From positions 682,001 to 746,000 of the forward strand of contig CAVPJW010000002.1 in the NCBI GenBank assembly GCA_963705525.1: DNA of 64,000 nucleotides, given 5' to 3'. The notes beneath the pieces were generated by a model. The model ran no database searches. It was not told the origin of the DNA and was given only the letters and a program-made list of their open reading frames with translations. The position numbers and the translations under genes are program-made. Shown here one piece after another: positions 8,208 to 17,549 of the stretch. Positions within the stretch are counted from its first letter, which is position 1. Every line of letters starts with the position of its first letter. Origin of the DNA: CAVPJW01 sp963705525. Its GTDB lineage: Bacteria > Acidobacteriota > Vicinamibacteria > Vicinamibacterales > CAVPJW01.

Positions 8208-9246
8208 GCAGCAGTCCCTGGGACTCGATGTGGAAGTCGAGCACGCGGGCCTTCTCCGCGAGCAGCGCCTGACGAACGGCGGGAACCTTGGATGGATCCG
8301 CGAAGAAGAACACACACCCGCCGCCGCCGGCTCCGCACACCTTGGCGGCAAGCGCCCCCGCGGCACGAGCCCGGTCCATCAGCCGATCGATGACAGGGGT
8401 GGTCACGCCTGGCGCGAGACGTTTGCGCGTGTCCCAGTCCGAGGCGATCTGATGTCCGACTTCGTCCCAATCGCGCCGTTCGAGCGCGCTTCTCATCGTC
8501 ACGGCCGCATCGCGAATGCGATCGAAGAGTCGATGGATGTTCGGATCCCCATCGATGTGGCGCTTGGTAATCTCCCAGTTGTTCGTGCCCGAGGCACGGG
8601 GCTCGCCCGTATAGACGAGGATGAGCCGCTCCTCGAGCTCCGGCGGCGAGATGTCGAGCGCAACTCTTCGTGGTCCGTCAGGCCGGAGCTCGAGTGCAGC
8701 GATCCCTCCGTGCAAGGCCGGCCGGAAATCCTGGAGGCCGGTCGGTACTCCGATGGCCTGTGCCTCGAGGTTCTGCGCCGTTTCCATCAGCGCATCATCG
8801 CTGAGTGTCAGCCCCAACCACTTTGCCAGCGCCGCGCAGGCGGCGATATTGAGCGCCGACGATCCCGCGATGCCCGCGCCGGCCGGACTCTCGCTGCTCG
8901 TCGTGATGGTCAGATTCTCGGCGCGGAAATAGTAGAGCAGCCTGCCGATGAGGCCGGTTTCCGGATAGTGGCTCACCTCGGACCAGTGCTGCAGGTCAAC
9001 GTGCCGTCCGGTGTCCACCGAATCCCATACCAGACGTCCGTCGGAACGACGCGCGAGACTGGCGCGTGCCCGGAGACTGATAGCCGCGTGAATGGTCTGC
9101 GCGCCTTCGTGGAACAGATAGAGTGGCCAGATGTCGATGGTGCCGCCCGCCAGGTCAATGCGTGTCGGCGCGGATGCCTCCAAAAGGCCGCGTCGGTCAT
9201 CTGATTCGCGGCGGGGCTGCGGCAGTCGCGAGGCGCGGTCGGTCAC
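8200..9246 (-). CDS. GHMP-family sugar kinase
   Basis: About 348 residues from GTG 9246, which overlaps the upstream peptidase stop as GTGA. GHMP motifs are present: SAPTRIDLAGGTID near the N-terminus (substrate), SPAGAGIAGSSALN (ATP-binding loop of the PxxxGLGSSA type) and GAGGGGCVFFF near the C-terminus. Sequence style resembles the D-glycero-D-manno-heptose 7-phosphate kinase/fucokinase branch rather than homoserine or mevalonate kinases, but the exact sugar is not predictable. Overlaps on both sides show it is co-translated with the M28 peptidase and polX genes. Confidence 0.8.
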   Translation of the reverse strand: MTDRASRLPQPRRESDDRRGLLEASAPTRIDLAGGTIDIWPLYLFHEGAQTIHAAISLRARASLARRSDGRLVWDSVDTGRHVDLQHWSEVSHYPETGLIGRLLYYFRAENLTITTSSESPAGAGIAGSSALNIAACAALAKWLGLTLSDDALMETAQNLEAQAIGVPTGLQDFRPALHGGIAALELRPDGPRRVALDISPPELEERLILVYTGEPRASGTNNWEITKRHIDGDPNIHRLFDRIRDAAVTMRSALERRDWDEVGHQIASDWDTRKRLAPGVTTPVIDRLMDRARAAGALAAKVCGAGGGGCVFFFADPSKVPAVRQALLAEKARVLDFHIESQGLLLG

Positions 9247-10634
9247 CGGGGCAACCTCGTCGGCATGTCGGCGACGACGAACGCCATCACGGACACGGCA
9301 GCGGCGCACTTGGCCATCTCGACGGGATCGATCTTGTCGATCGTGTCGGCCTCGGTGTGATGGATGACGAAGTAGCGCGATCCCTCCACATCGAGCGACA
9401 TGCTGGGCATGCCTCCCGCCTGCACACTCGGCCCGATGTCGGCGCCCCCGCCATTCGGGCCGATGTGATCGGCACCAATACCTGCGAGGAGGCTCGCAAT
9501 GGCGGCGACGGTGGATCGCGCCTGATCGCCGCCGGTGAATCCAAAGCCAAGCGGTTTGAAGACGCCCGAGTCGGACTCCAGCATGAGCACGTGATTGGCC
9601 AGTTCGACCGTGTGCTGGTCGCGATAGGCGAGGCCACCCTTCGTGCCGTTTTCCTCGTTGGTCCAGAGCACGACCCGCACCGTCCGCCGCGGCCTGAGGT
9701 TCAGCTTCTTCAGAATCCGCGCGGCTTCCCACGTCACGATGCATCCACCACCATCGTCGGTTGCGCCGCTTCCGACGTCCCAGGAATCGAGATGGCCGCT
9801 GACGAGGACGATTTCCTGCGGCAGTTCGGATCCTTTGATCTCGGCGATCACATTTGCCGACTCGACGTCCGGATCGGTGCGAGCTTCCATCTTCAGACTG
9901 ACGACCGGGGCCTTGCCACGATCCTGGAGACGCTGCAGACGGTCGGCGTCTTCACCCGCGATGGCGGCGGCTGGAATCTTCGGTGTCTGATCGGCATAGC
10001 GAAGGGCGCCCGTATGCGGCGTCCGCAAACCCGGTTGGCCGACCGCGCGAACCAGGACCGCTACCGCGCCAAGCCGCGCCGCGCGTGTCGCGCCGGAGCC
10101 CCGGTACTCGACGGTCTGTCCGTACGTCGTGAACGGAACGTTGAACACGACAATGCGACCCTTCGCGTAGGCGGCCTTGGACTCGAGCTCGTCGAAGCTG
10201 CGCACCACCAGAGCGGGCGCTTCGATGCCATCGGTCGGCGTGCCGACGCTGCCGCCGAGGCCGAGCATCGCCATTCGGTGCGTGACGGGCGCGACGATCG
10301 CGGCGCTCTCTGCGCCGCGCACCCATTTCGGCACCATCACCGGCTCGGTCCGCACGTCCTCCAGTCCGTCACGCCTCATTTGTTCGACAGCCCACTGGAT
10401 GGCCCGGTCGAGCTGCGGCGTGCCGCTCAGGCGGTTGCCGATGTCGTCGGTGAGCTCGGCGAGGCGGTTCCACGCGAACGTGGATGACAGCGCTTCACCG
10501 ATGATTCGGCTGGCTGGTTCCCGATAGACGTCGAGCCAGGAAGCTTGCGCGGACGCAGGGCGCGGTGTGAGTGACCAGGCGGCCAGAAGGGCAACAGAAA
10601 TAATGGGGGTCCAACCCCGTGATGACGTCGGCAT
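9243..10634 (-). CDS. Exported M28-family metallopeptidase (carboxypeptidase Q-like)
   Basis: A 463-residue protein starting at ATG 10634 (AGGA at 10647-10650 upstream; the frame opens 8 codons earlier at TTG). The N-terminus is a signal peptide with a cleavage-like PASAQA. A PA-type insert (IVVFNVPFTTYGQTVEY region) precedes the two-zinc catalytic part: VSGHLDSWDVGSGATDDGGG, WTNEENGTKGG, and the late HHTEADTIDKID. These hold the metal-binding His/Asp/Glu residues of M28. It should hydrolyse peptides in the periplasm. The gene follows the histidine kinase gene on the same strand by about 80 bases. Confidence 0.88.
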   Translation of the reverse strand: MPTSSRGWTPIISVALLAAWSLTPRPASAQASWLDVYREPASRIIGEALSSTFAWNRLAELTDDIGNRLSGTPQLDRAIQWAVEQMRRDGLEDVRTEPVMVPKWVRGAESAAIVAPVTHRMAMLGLGGSVGTPTDGIEAPALVVRSFDELESKAAYAKGRIVVFNVPFTTYGQTVEYRGSGATRAARLGAVAVLVRAVGQPGLRTPHTGALRYADQTPKIPAAAIAGEDADRLQRLQDRGKAPVVSLKMEARTDPDVESANVIAEIKGSELPQEIVLVSGHLDSWDVGSGATDDGGGCIVTWEAARILKKLNLRPRRTVRVVLWTNEENGTKGGLAYRDQHTVELANHVLMLESDSGVFKPLGFGFTGGDQARSTVAAIASLLAGIGADHIGPNGGGADIGPSVQAGGMPSMSLDVEGSRYFVIHHTEADTIDKIDPVEMAKCAAAVSVMAFVVADMPTRLPR

Positions 10635-10713
10635 CGATTCGACGCGTCCTTTCGACAATACGAGCCACGGTTCAGGACTCTACACGAAAAACCATCAGCC
10701 TGAACAGGCTCGC

Positions 10714-12099
10714 TCAGGCCGCCGGACTCCGGCGCGATTCAATCGGGAGACGAAGGGAGGCTTTGCATCCGGAGCGGTCGCGTCGATTGTCGAGCGTCAG
10801 CGACCCGCCATGGCCCTCAGCGATTTGTCGGCTGAGGACGAGACCGATTCCAGATCCAGCAGGCTTCGTCGTAAAGAAGGGTACGAACAGATTCGTCATG
10901 TTGGACAGGCCAGGGCCCTCGTCTTCGATCCAGATCTCGATGTCGTCTCGTCTGATCTGCCAGCCGATACGAACAGCGCCCCGTGTTTCGAGAGAGGCGT
11001 CCACCGCGTTCCGCAGCAGATTGATCAGTAGTTGCTCCAACTGATCGGGATCTGCCGAAATCGTGACGCCGGGTCCGGCGTCGATTCCGACGGCCAGCCG
11101 CGTTTCGAGGCCCACGACGCGACGAATCAGGGGGCCAATGGCAACCGGTTGGAGCGTCGGTCTCGGAAGGCGCGCGAGCCGTGCGTACGCGCTCGTGAAT
11201 CGTCCCAGGGCCTCGGCGCGCGCGGCGATCACGGCGAGGCCGCGCCGCATGTCGTCGTGCCAGTCAGGCGGCGGTGGCTGCTTTGTGAGCAGGCTGTCGA
11301 GGCTGCCGGCCACCGACATGATGGGCGCGAGCGAATTGTTCAACTCGTGGCCGATGACGCGGATGAGCCGCTGCCAGGCTTGCCGCTCCTCATCGCGCAG
11401 CGGTCTGCTGAGATCGGACAGCACCAGAAGCTGGTGAGGAAGTCCGCCTTCTCGGAAGGTGGTGCGCCTGAGCTCCCAGCGGCCGGCGCCGCCCGGAAAG
11501 GCGGCGTCGATGATGCGGGGTGTTTCACCCTGCAGACACGACGTCAGCCCAAGCTCCTCAGCGGTTCGGCCCAGCACGCGTTCGGTCGGCTGCGCGAGGA
11601 CACGCTCCGCCGTCCGATTCAGCAGCCGAAGGCGCCGGTCGACATCGAACGTAAAAACCGCTACGTCGATTTCCGTCATGACGGTTCGAAGCAGTGCCGT
11701 CGCCTCCAGGGCGCCCAGCCGCTGTGCGCGCAGCGTCTCTGCCAGCGTGTTCACCTCGAGCATCACTTCGCCGAGCGGGTCGTTCCCTCGGCTCCCTCGC
11801 GCACGGATCGAGAAGTCTTCCTCGCGGAGTGCCGCCAGCAGGTTCGAGATTGTCTGAAGCGGCAGCACGACTCTCTCGCGCAGACCCAACCCGATGCCGA
11901 TCCAGAATCCCAGAATGATGGCCGACAGCGTCCACTGCACCTTCGGCGTGAAGTCGCCCGTCCAGAGCAGAGTCATGGCAATGACGACCGCAGGCAGGCC
12001 AGCGCCGAGAGCCAGCAAAAGGATGCGGCGATCGTGAGAAATTCTGGGTTTGCCTGCGCTGGCATCGGCGGACATGAAGGCTATGCGCCCTTCCGTCAT
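10714..12099 (-). CDS. NtrY-like membrane sensor histidine kinase
   Basis: About 461 residues from ATG 12099; ATG 12075 is an alternative. Two membrane helices (about 30-50 and 60-82) with little between them are followed by HAMP, a PAS-like domain (VFTFDVDRRLRLLNRTAERVL), an H-box in RVIGHELNNSLAPIMSV, and a HATPase with NLLRNAVDA, DEGPGL and GSGIGLVLSRQIAEGHGG. The H-box type is that of NtrY-class kinases. It directly follows the NtrC-type regulator gene (12174-13527), its presumed partner, at the distal end of an efflux operon. Confidence 0.9.
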   Translation of the reverse strand: MTEGRIAFMSADASAGKPRISHDRRILLLALGAGLPAVVIAMTLLWTGDFTPKVQWTLSAIILGFWIGIGLGLRERVVLPLQTISNLLAALREEDFSIRARGSRGNDPLGEVMLEVNTLAETLRAQRLGALEATALLRTVMTEIDVAVFTFDVDRRLRLLNRTAERVLAQPTERVLGRTAEELGLTSCLQGETPRIIDAAFPGGAGRWELRRTTFREGGLPHQLLVLSDLSRPLRDEERQAWQRLIRVIGHELNNSLAPIMSVAGSLDSLLTKQPPPPDWHDDMRRGLAVIAARAEALGRFTSAYARLARLPRPTLQPVAIGPLIRRVVGLETRLAVGIDAGPGVTISADPDQLEQLLINLLRNAVDASLETRGAVRIGWQIRRDDIEIWIEDEGPGLSNMTNLFVPFFTTKPAGSGIGLVLSRQIAEGHGGSLTLDNRRDRSGCKASLRLPIESRRSPAA

Positions 12100-12173
12100 G
12101 TGCCGGTCCCGCGACGAAACCGGCGTCAGGTGCGGCGGGTCGATTGGTTGGGAAAGGCGCGCTTCATTATGGC

Positions 12174-13527
12174 TCACAGCCCGTATCGTTGAAGCCTGCG
12201 ATAGAGCGCGCTGCGACTGAGCCCGAGGGCCTTGGCGGCATGACTCACGTTGCCGTCGAAGCGGGCGAGGGCCTTCTTGATCAGAAAGCACTCGACTTCC
12301 TCGAGGCTCATGTCTTCGATGCGAGGCGAGAGCTCACGGCCCGTCCTGAGACCGAGCTCGCTCGGCCGAATGGACGTGCCGGTTGACATGAGGACGGCGC
12401 GCTCGACGGCGTGATCGAGCTCTCGAATGTTGCCGGGCCATGGGTGATCCACGAGCGCCTGGAGCGCGGACGGCTCGAAACCAGTCAGCTGCTTCCGGTA
12501 ACGCCGCGAGTGCTGCGTCAGAAAATGGGCCGCGAGAAGCGGGATGTCCTCGCGGCGGCTTCTGAGCGGCGGCAGATTGATTTCGATCGTGTTCAATCGG
12601 AACAGCAGATCCTGGCGGAACCGTCCCCCGCTCACCTCGTCGGTGAGGTCTGAATTGGTCGCCGAGAGGATGCGCACATCGGTGCGGCGCGTGCGCGAGG
12701 ATCCGACGCGCTCGAACTCCCCGGTCTCGAGCACGCGCAGCAGCTTTGGCTGCAGGTTCAAGCGGAACGTTGGCGATCTCGTCCAGGAACAGCGTGCCGC
12801 CATCGGCGAGCTCGAAGCGGCCGACTCTGTCCGTCTTGGCATCCGTGAACGCGCCCTTGACGTGACCGAAGAGCTCGCTCTCGAAGACGCCTTCGGAGAG
12901 TCCACCGGCGTTCACGGTCACGAGCGGCTTGGCCGATCGCGTGGAGATGGCGTGCAGCGCCTGCGCGACGGTGCCCTTGCCGGTGCCGTTCTCGCCGGTG
13001 ATGAGCACGTTCGCATCCGACGGGCCGACCCGGGCGATCATCTGCAGCACCGGCTGCATGGACGGCGCCTGCGCGATGAGCTGCGGACCGCCGTCGGCGC
13101 GCAGCAGCTGGTTCTCGGCCTCGAGCCGTTGTCCCTTTCGAAGCGCCCGACTGAGATCGACCTGGGTGCGGATGATCGTCGTGAGGCGCGTGTTGTCCCA
13201 CGGCTTGCGCACGAAGTCGCGTGCGCCGCGGCGCATCGCTTCGACGGCAACGTCCACGGTGCCCCAGGCCGTCATCACGATCACAGGTAACGTGTTGTCG
13301 GTGGACTGCAGGCGCGACAGGAGGTCGAGGCCTTCCTGGCCAGACGTCGTGTCGCGCGCGTAGTTGAGGTCGATCAAGACGACGTCGTACTCGCGGTGCT
13401 CGACGGCTTCGAGGACGGCGGCCGGTGAGGTCGCGGTGTCTGTGAGGTAGCCCTCGCTCTTGAGCAGGAGCTGGAGCGCTTCGAGGACGTCCGGTTGATC
13501 GTCGGCGATCAGGATACGCGGCTGCAT
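12174..13527 (-). CDS. NtrC-family sigma-54 response regulator (frameshifted)
   Basis: The receiver domain begins PRILIADDQPDVLEALQLL with phospho-acceptor aspartate in VVLIDLNYA. The AAA+ domain has Walker A GENGTGKG, a GAFTDA version of the GAFTGA sigma-54 loop and Walker B GGTLFLDEIAN. A Fis-type HTH ends the protein (NVSHAAKALGLSRSALYRRLQRYGL region). One extra base near 12759 splits the AAA+ domain: upstream frame runs to DEIANVPL, and the next residues NLQPKLLRVLETGEFERVG continue in the other frame. Removing one base restores a normal regulator of about 450 residues. Sits between an ABC ATPase and the sensor kinase genes. Confidence 0.88.
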
Positions 13528-13533
13528 CGTCTG

Positions 13534-14226
13534 CTAGACGCCGACCTGGGCATCTTCCTTGACCACCCAGCCGTCGGCCAGCTTGATGACGCGATCGCCA
13601 TAGCTTGCGTTGACTTCGGAATGCGTGACTTGAATGATGGTCGCGCCCTGCTCGTTGAGCCGCTTGAAGAGTTCCATGATCTCGCGACCCTGGGCGGAGT
13701 GGAGATTGCCCGTCGGCTCGTCGGCGAGGATGACCTTGGGATTGGCGATGACGGCACGCGCCACTGCAACCAGCTGCTGCTGGCCTCCTGACAACTGCGT
13801 CGGATAGAGATCCTTCTTGCCGACAATCGAGAATCGATCGAGCACGTCGCAGACGATGCTCTGGCGCTCCTTCCGCGCGACGTTGCGGTACGAAAGAGGA
13901 ATCTCCAGATTTTCGTACACCGTGAGGTGGTCCAGGAGGTGATAGCTCTGGAACACGAAGCCCATGTACTGCTTGTGCAGCGCCGCGCGTGCCTTGGCGT
14001 TCAGCTTGTGGACCGGTTCGTCGAGAAAGGTGTATTCACCGGCCCATCCGGCGTCGTGCATGCCGATGATGTGAAGCAGCGTGGACTTGCCCGCGCCCGA
14101 GGGCCCCATGATCGAGACGAACTCGCCCTCCTTGACGTCCACACTGACACGCCTGAGGACATATGTCCGCTGGACCCCGTGCTCGTAGTACTTCTCGATG
14201 TTCTTGAGTTGTATCAATGGCTGCAT
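13534..14226 (-). CDS. LolD/MacB-type ABC transporter ATP-binding protein
   Basis: A 230-residue ATPase with Walker A GPSGAGKST, Q-loop VFQSYHLLDHLT, signature LSGGQQQ, Walker B VILADEPTGNL and the H-loop VTHS. It belongs to the family that drives MacB/LolCDE-like mechanotransmission permeases and is expected to work with the ADOP permease gene 46 bases upstream. The regulator gene follows after only 6 bases. Confidence 0.95.
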   Translation of the reverse strand: MQPLIQLKNIEKYYEHGVQRTYVLRRVSVDVKEGEFVSIMGPSGAGKSTLLHIIGMHDAGWAGEYTFLDEPVHKLNAKARAALHKQYMGFVFQSYHLLDHLTVYENLEIPLSYRNVARKERQSIVCDVLDRFSIVGKKDLYPTQLSGGQQQLVAVARAVIANPKVILADEPTGNLHSAQGREIMELFKRLNEQGATIIQVTHSEVNASYGDRVIKLADGWVVKEDAQVGV

Positions 14227-14272
14227 GGCTCGTTGATTGTACTCAGGCCGCGCGGGCCTGTCTCATTGACTG

Positions 14273-16709
14273 TCATTCCGCTCGAAGTACAGCGGCCGGA
14301 TCGGCTCCCATCGCACGCCGGGCGGGAAGATAGGTGGCCGCGGCCGCGATCCCGACCAGCAGGCTCGCGGCGGCCGCGAACGTGACCGGGTCGGTGGCGG
14401 TCACGCCGAACAGCAGGGATTCGACCAGCGTCGAGAGCATCCAGGCTCCCGCCAGTCCGACGGCGACTCCAACAAGGGCGAGACGCACGCCCTCATCCAT
14501 GACCAGGCGCAGGACGTCGCGCCGCTCGGCTCCGAGCGCCAGCCGGATGCCGATCTCGCGCATCCGGCCCGTCACGAAGTAGGTCATGAGGCCGTAGATC
14601 CCGACGGCCGCCAGAGTCAACGCCAGCATCGCGAACGACGACAGGAGCATCGCTCGGAATCGCGGCTGCGACATCGACTGCTGAACGATGTCGCTCATCG
14701 GTTTCACGTCGGTCACCGGCAGGTTGCGGTCCACGTCCTTGAGCACAGTCTGAAAGGCCGTCCGCACCTCGTTCGGCGACCAGGGCGTGCGGACGAAGGC
14801 GGTCAGGTAAGGGAAGGGGAGCTGGCGGTAACTCAGGAAGATCTCTGGCCCGGGGGACTTCTGAAGTTCCTTGGGCCTGACGTCTCCAACGATACCGACG
14901 ATCGTGAACAGCGCGTCGTCATCATCTCTCATCGCCAAGGTTGATCCGGCTGCCCAGCGGGTCTTGTCCCGGCCAGAACTGACGCGCCATGGCCTGGTTG
15001 ATCAGCCCGACCTGCGGGGCCTTGTCTCCATCCCGCGCATCGAGATCCCGGCCGGCAACGATTGGGACACCGAGCACACGAAAGTAGCCCGTGCTGACGA
15101 TGTTGAGGGCGGCCGTTGGCTTGTTGCTCGGATTGACCGGCGGCTGGCCTTCGATTGAAAAGCTCGCCGTGCCGCCGAAACTCCCTTCGAGAGGAACGGG
15201 GAACCCGAGGGCCAGGGGAGGCGCGCCGGGCAGTTGTGCAAAGCGCTCGACGAAGCGATCGTAAAAGGCGATCTGACTCTTGCCGTCTCGATACTGGCTT
15301 TGCGGGAGGGCAAGAGAGACGGCGAAGTTCTGCGTCGGATTGAACCCGGGATCCACGGCCCGCAGGTGAGTGAGCGTCCTCGCCATCAGTCCAGCGCCGG
15401 CGACGAGGATCATCGAGAGGGCAATCTCGGCGACGATCAGCGTCCGTTGCATGCGTCGGCGCGAAGCGGACCCGCCGATAGCGCCGCCTTCCTTGACCGA
15501 CTGATTGAGATCGACGGCGGAGGACTGGATCGCCGGGACGACGCCGAAGAGGAGGCCCGTCATGATCGTGGCGATGACGCTGAACAGCATCACCGAGCCA
15601 TCCAGGTGGACATCGTCAAGCCGTGGAAGGGTGCTCGGCGCCATCGACAGGATGACGTCGATGCCCCAGCCGGCCACGAGGAGCCCCGCGACGCCGCCAA
15701 GGAGTGCCAGCGTGACGCTCTCGGTGAGAAGCTGCCGGATGATGCGACCGCGCCCGGCGCCCATCGCCGCGCGGATACCCATTTCGCGTTGCCGGCCTAC
15801 GGCACGGGCCAGCAGGAGGTTGGCCACGTTAGCGCAGGCAATCAAAAGAACGCAGGCGACCGCCCCGAGCAGCACGAGCAGGGCCGTTCGGACGTTCTGT
15901 ACGAGCTCCTCGCGGAGTGGGACGAGCGTGTATGACGACTCTTCGCTCTGGCGCGGGTGCTCTTGCTCGATTGCACGGGCGGTGGTATCGACGTCCGCCT
16001 CGGCGGATGCGAGCGTGGACGCCTGTTGCAGCCTGCCGATCACCTCGAGGTAGTGGACGTCGCGATTTGCCTCGGTGAAGTTTTCGATGTCGAGCGGAGG
16101 TGCGGGGACGCGGCCGGTGCCCAGCATCCACAGTTGCCCGTCGCGGGGCCAGTCGAAGGTTGGGGGCATGACGCCAACGACGGTGTAGGAGTTGCCATTC
16201 AGGTGGATGTTCTGACCGGCGATCGATGAGTCACTGTTGAAACTCTTGGCCCACAGTTTGTGACTGAGGACTACCGCTCGAACGCCATCGCGCCGATCCT
16301 GCGGACCAACGGTGCGGCCGATGAAGGCATTGACCTGAAACACATTGAAGAATCCGTCAGTGACGAGAACGCCGGTCACCTGCTCGGGATCGGGCTTGTC
16401 GGTCAGGGTGAAGACATCCTCGCGGTACGCGGCCATCTCTTCCAGCGCGCGGCGACGGTCGCGGAAATCCAGAAAGTCCGCGGCCGAGAATGCCCCGGTC
16501 CTGGTTCCCGACGTCGATCGCACGACTGACACGAGCCGGTCCGGGTTCGCATAGGGCAGAGGCCGGATCAGGACCGCGTTGACCACACTGAAGATCGCGG
16601 TGTTCGCGCCGATGCCAAGCGCCAGCACGATGACCGCGATCGCAGTGAAGGCCGGATTTCGCGCCAGCGTCCGCAATCCATACCGGAAGTCCTGCAGCAG
16701 CGTGTCCAT
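14273..16709 (-). CDS. ADOP-type MacB/FtsX permease (frameshifted)
   Basis: ADOP permeases are large acidobacterial permeases with two MacB_PCD-FtsX halves. The first frame (16709 to about 14925) has the N-terminal LLQDFRYGLRTLARNP motif, a first helix (AVIVLALGIGANTAIFSVV), a periplasmic domain, three helices around 270-390, then a second periplasmic part ending GQDPLGSRINLGDE. The second frame (14938 to 14273) continues ALFTIVGIVGDVRPKEL and the last three helices, ending ADPAAVLRAE. One extra base near 14925-14930 in a GATGAGAGATGATGA stretch explains the break; joined, it is about 810 residues, normal for ADOP. Unlike many orphan permeases it is flanked by ATPase genes. Confidence 0.9.
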
Positions 16710-16801
16710 CGGCTTGCTCCTACCGACACCTCGCCCGTGAGCGGCTCACGCCGCTTGGCGAAGTGCTGGCTTCAATGGGGCTCTTCGAAACGGGCGGCGG
16801 G

Positions 16802-17503
16802 CTAGACGGTGCCCACCGTTTCCTCGACGATCCGGCCGTCGAACAGGTGGATGCTTCGTTCCGCGTGACGGGCGTAACGAGGGTCGTGGGTGACCATGCA
16901 GATGGTGGCCCCGGCCTGATGCAGCTCGCGGAGCAGATCCATCACGGCCTCGCCACTGCGCGAGTCGAGGTTCCCCGTAGGTTCGTCGGCCAGCAGGATT
17001 GAGGGCTCGCCGGCGACCGCGCGTGCGACGGCCACGCGCTGCTGCTGACCGCCCGACAACTGGCTCGGAAGATGTTTGGCGCGGTGAGCCATGCCAACCC
17101 GCTCGAGCGCCTGGTTCGCGCGCTCGCGGCGTTCACTCGACTTCATGCCGCGATAGGTGAGCGGCAGTTCCACGTTTTCGAAGACCGTCAAATCGCCAAT
17201 CAAATTGAAGCTCTGAAAGATGAACCCGATCTCGCGGTTCCGGACGCGCGCGCGCTCCGACATCGGCAGATCCGCGACCGGCCGGCCGTTCAGCGTGTAG
17301 CTGCCCTCGGTCGGCGTATCGAGGAGTCCGAGGATCGACAGGAGCGTCGACTTGCCGCAGCCTGACGGCCCGGCGATGGCGATGTATTCGCCCTTGTTGA
17401 TCTGCATGTGGATGCCGGCGAGGGCATGCGTCTCGACCTCATCGGTGTAGAACACTTTCTTCACGCCGTCCAGGTGAATCAACGACTGGGGGGTCGCGTT
17501 CAT
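16802..17503 (-). CDS. LolD/MacB-type ABC transporter ATP-binding protein
   Basis: A 233-residue ATPase from ATG 17503 (MNATPQSLIHLDGVKKVFY); the frame extends 25 codons upstream into the adaptor gene end. It has Walker A GPSGCGKST, LSGGQQQRVAVARA, Walker B SILLADEPTGNLDS and the VTHD switch histidine. It lies between the HlyD adaptor and the ADOP permease genes. It is a second, divergent paralogue of the ATPase at 13534, so the operon has two ATPases for one permease gene. Confidence 0.95.
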   Translation of the reverse strand: MNATPQSLIHLDGVKKVFYTDEVETHALAGIHMQINKGEYIAIAGPSGCGKSTLLSILGLLDTPTEGSYTLNGRPVADLPMSERARVRNREIGFIFQSFNLIGDLTVFENVELPLTYRGMKSSERRERANQALERVGMAHRAKHLPSQLSGGQQQRVAVARAVAGEPSILLADEPTGNLDSRSGEAVMDLLRELHQAGATICMVTHDPRYARHAERSIHLFDGRIVEETVGTV

Positions 17504-17549
17504 TGATGCTCCTCGCGTAAGAAGTCCCGCAAATGGAAAACGATCGTCT

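Noticed and set aside
6894..8393. A 499-codon plus-strand frame opposite polX
   Set aside because: It mirrors PolX codons, has no recognisable domain, and PolX motifs on the minus strand are unambiguous.
9123..10487. A 454-codon plus-strand frame opposite the M28 peptidase
   Set aside because: Antisense shadow; the metallopeptidase motifs and signal peptide define the true strand.
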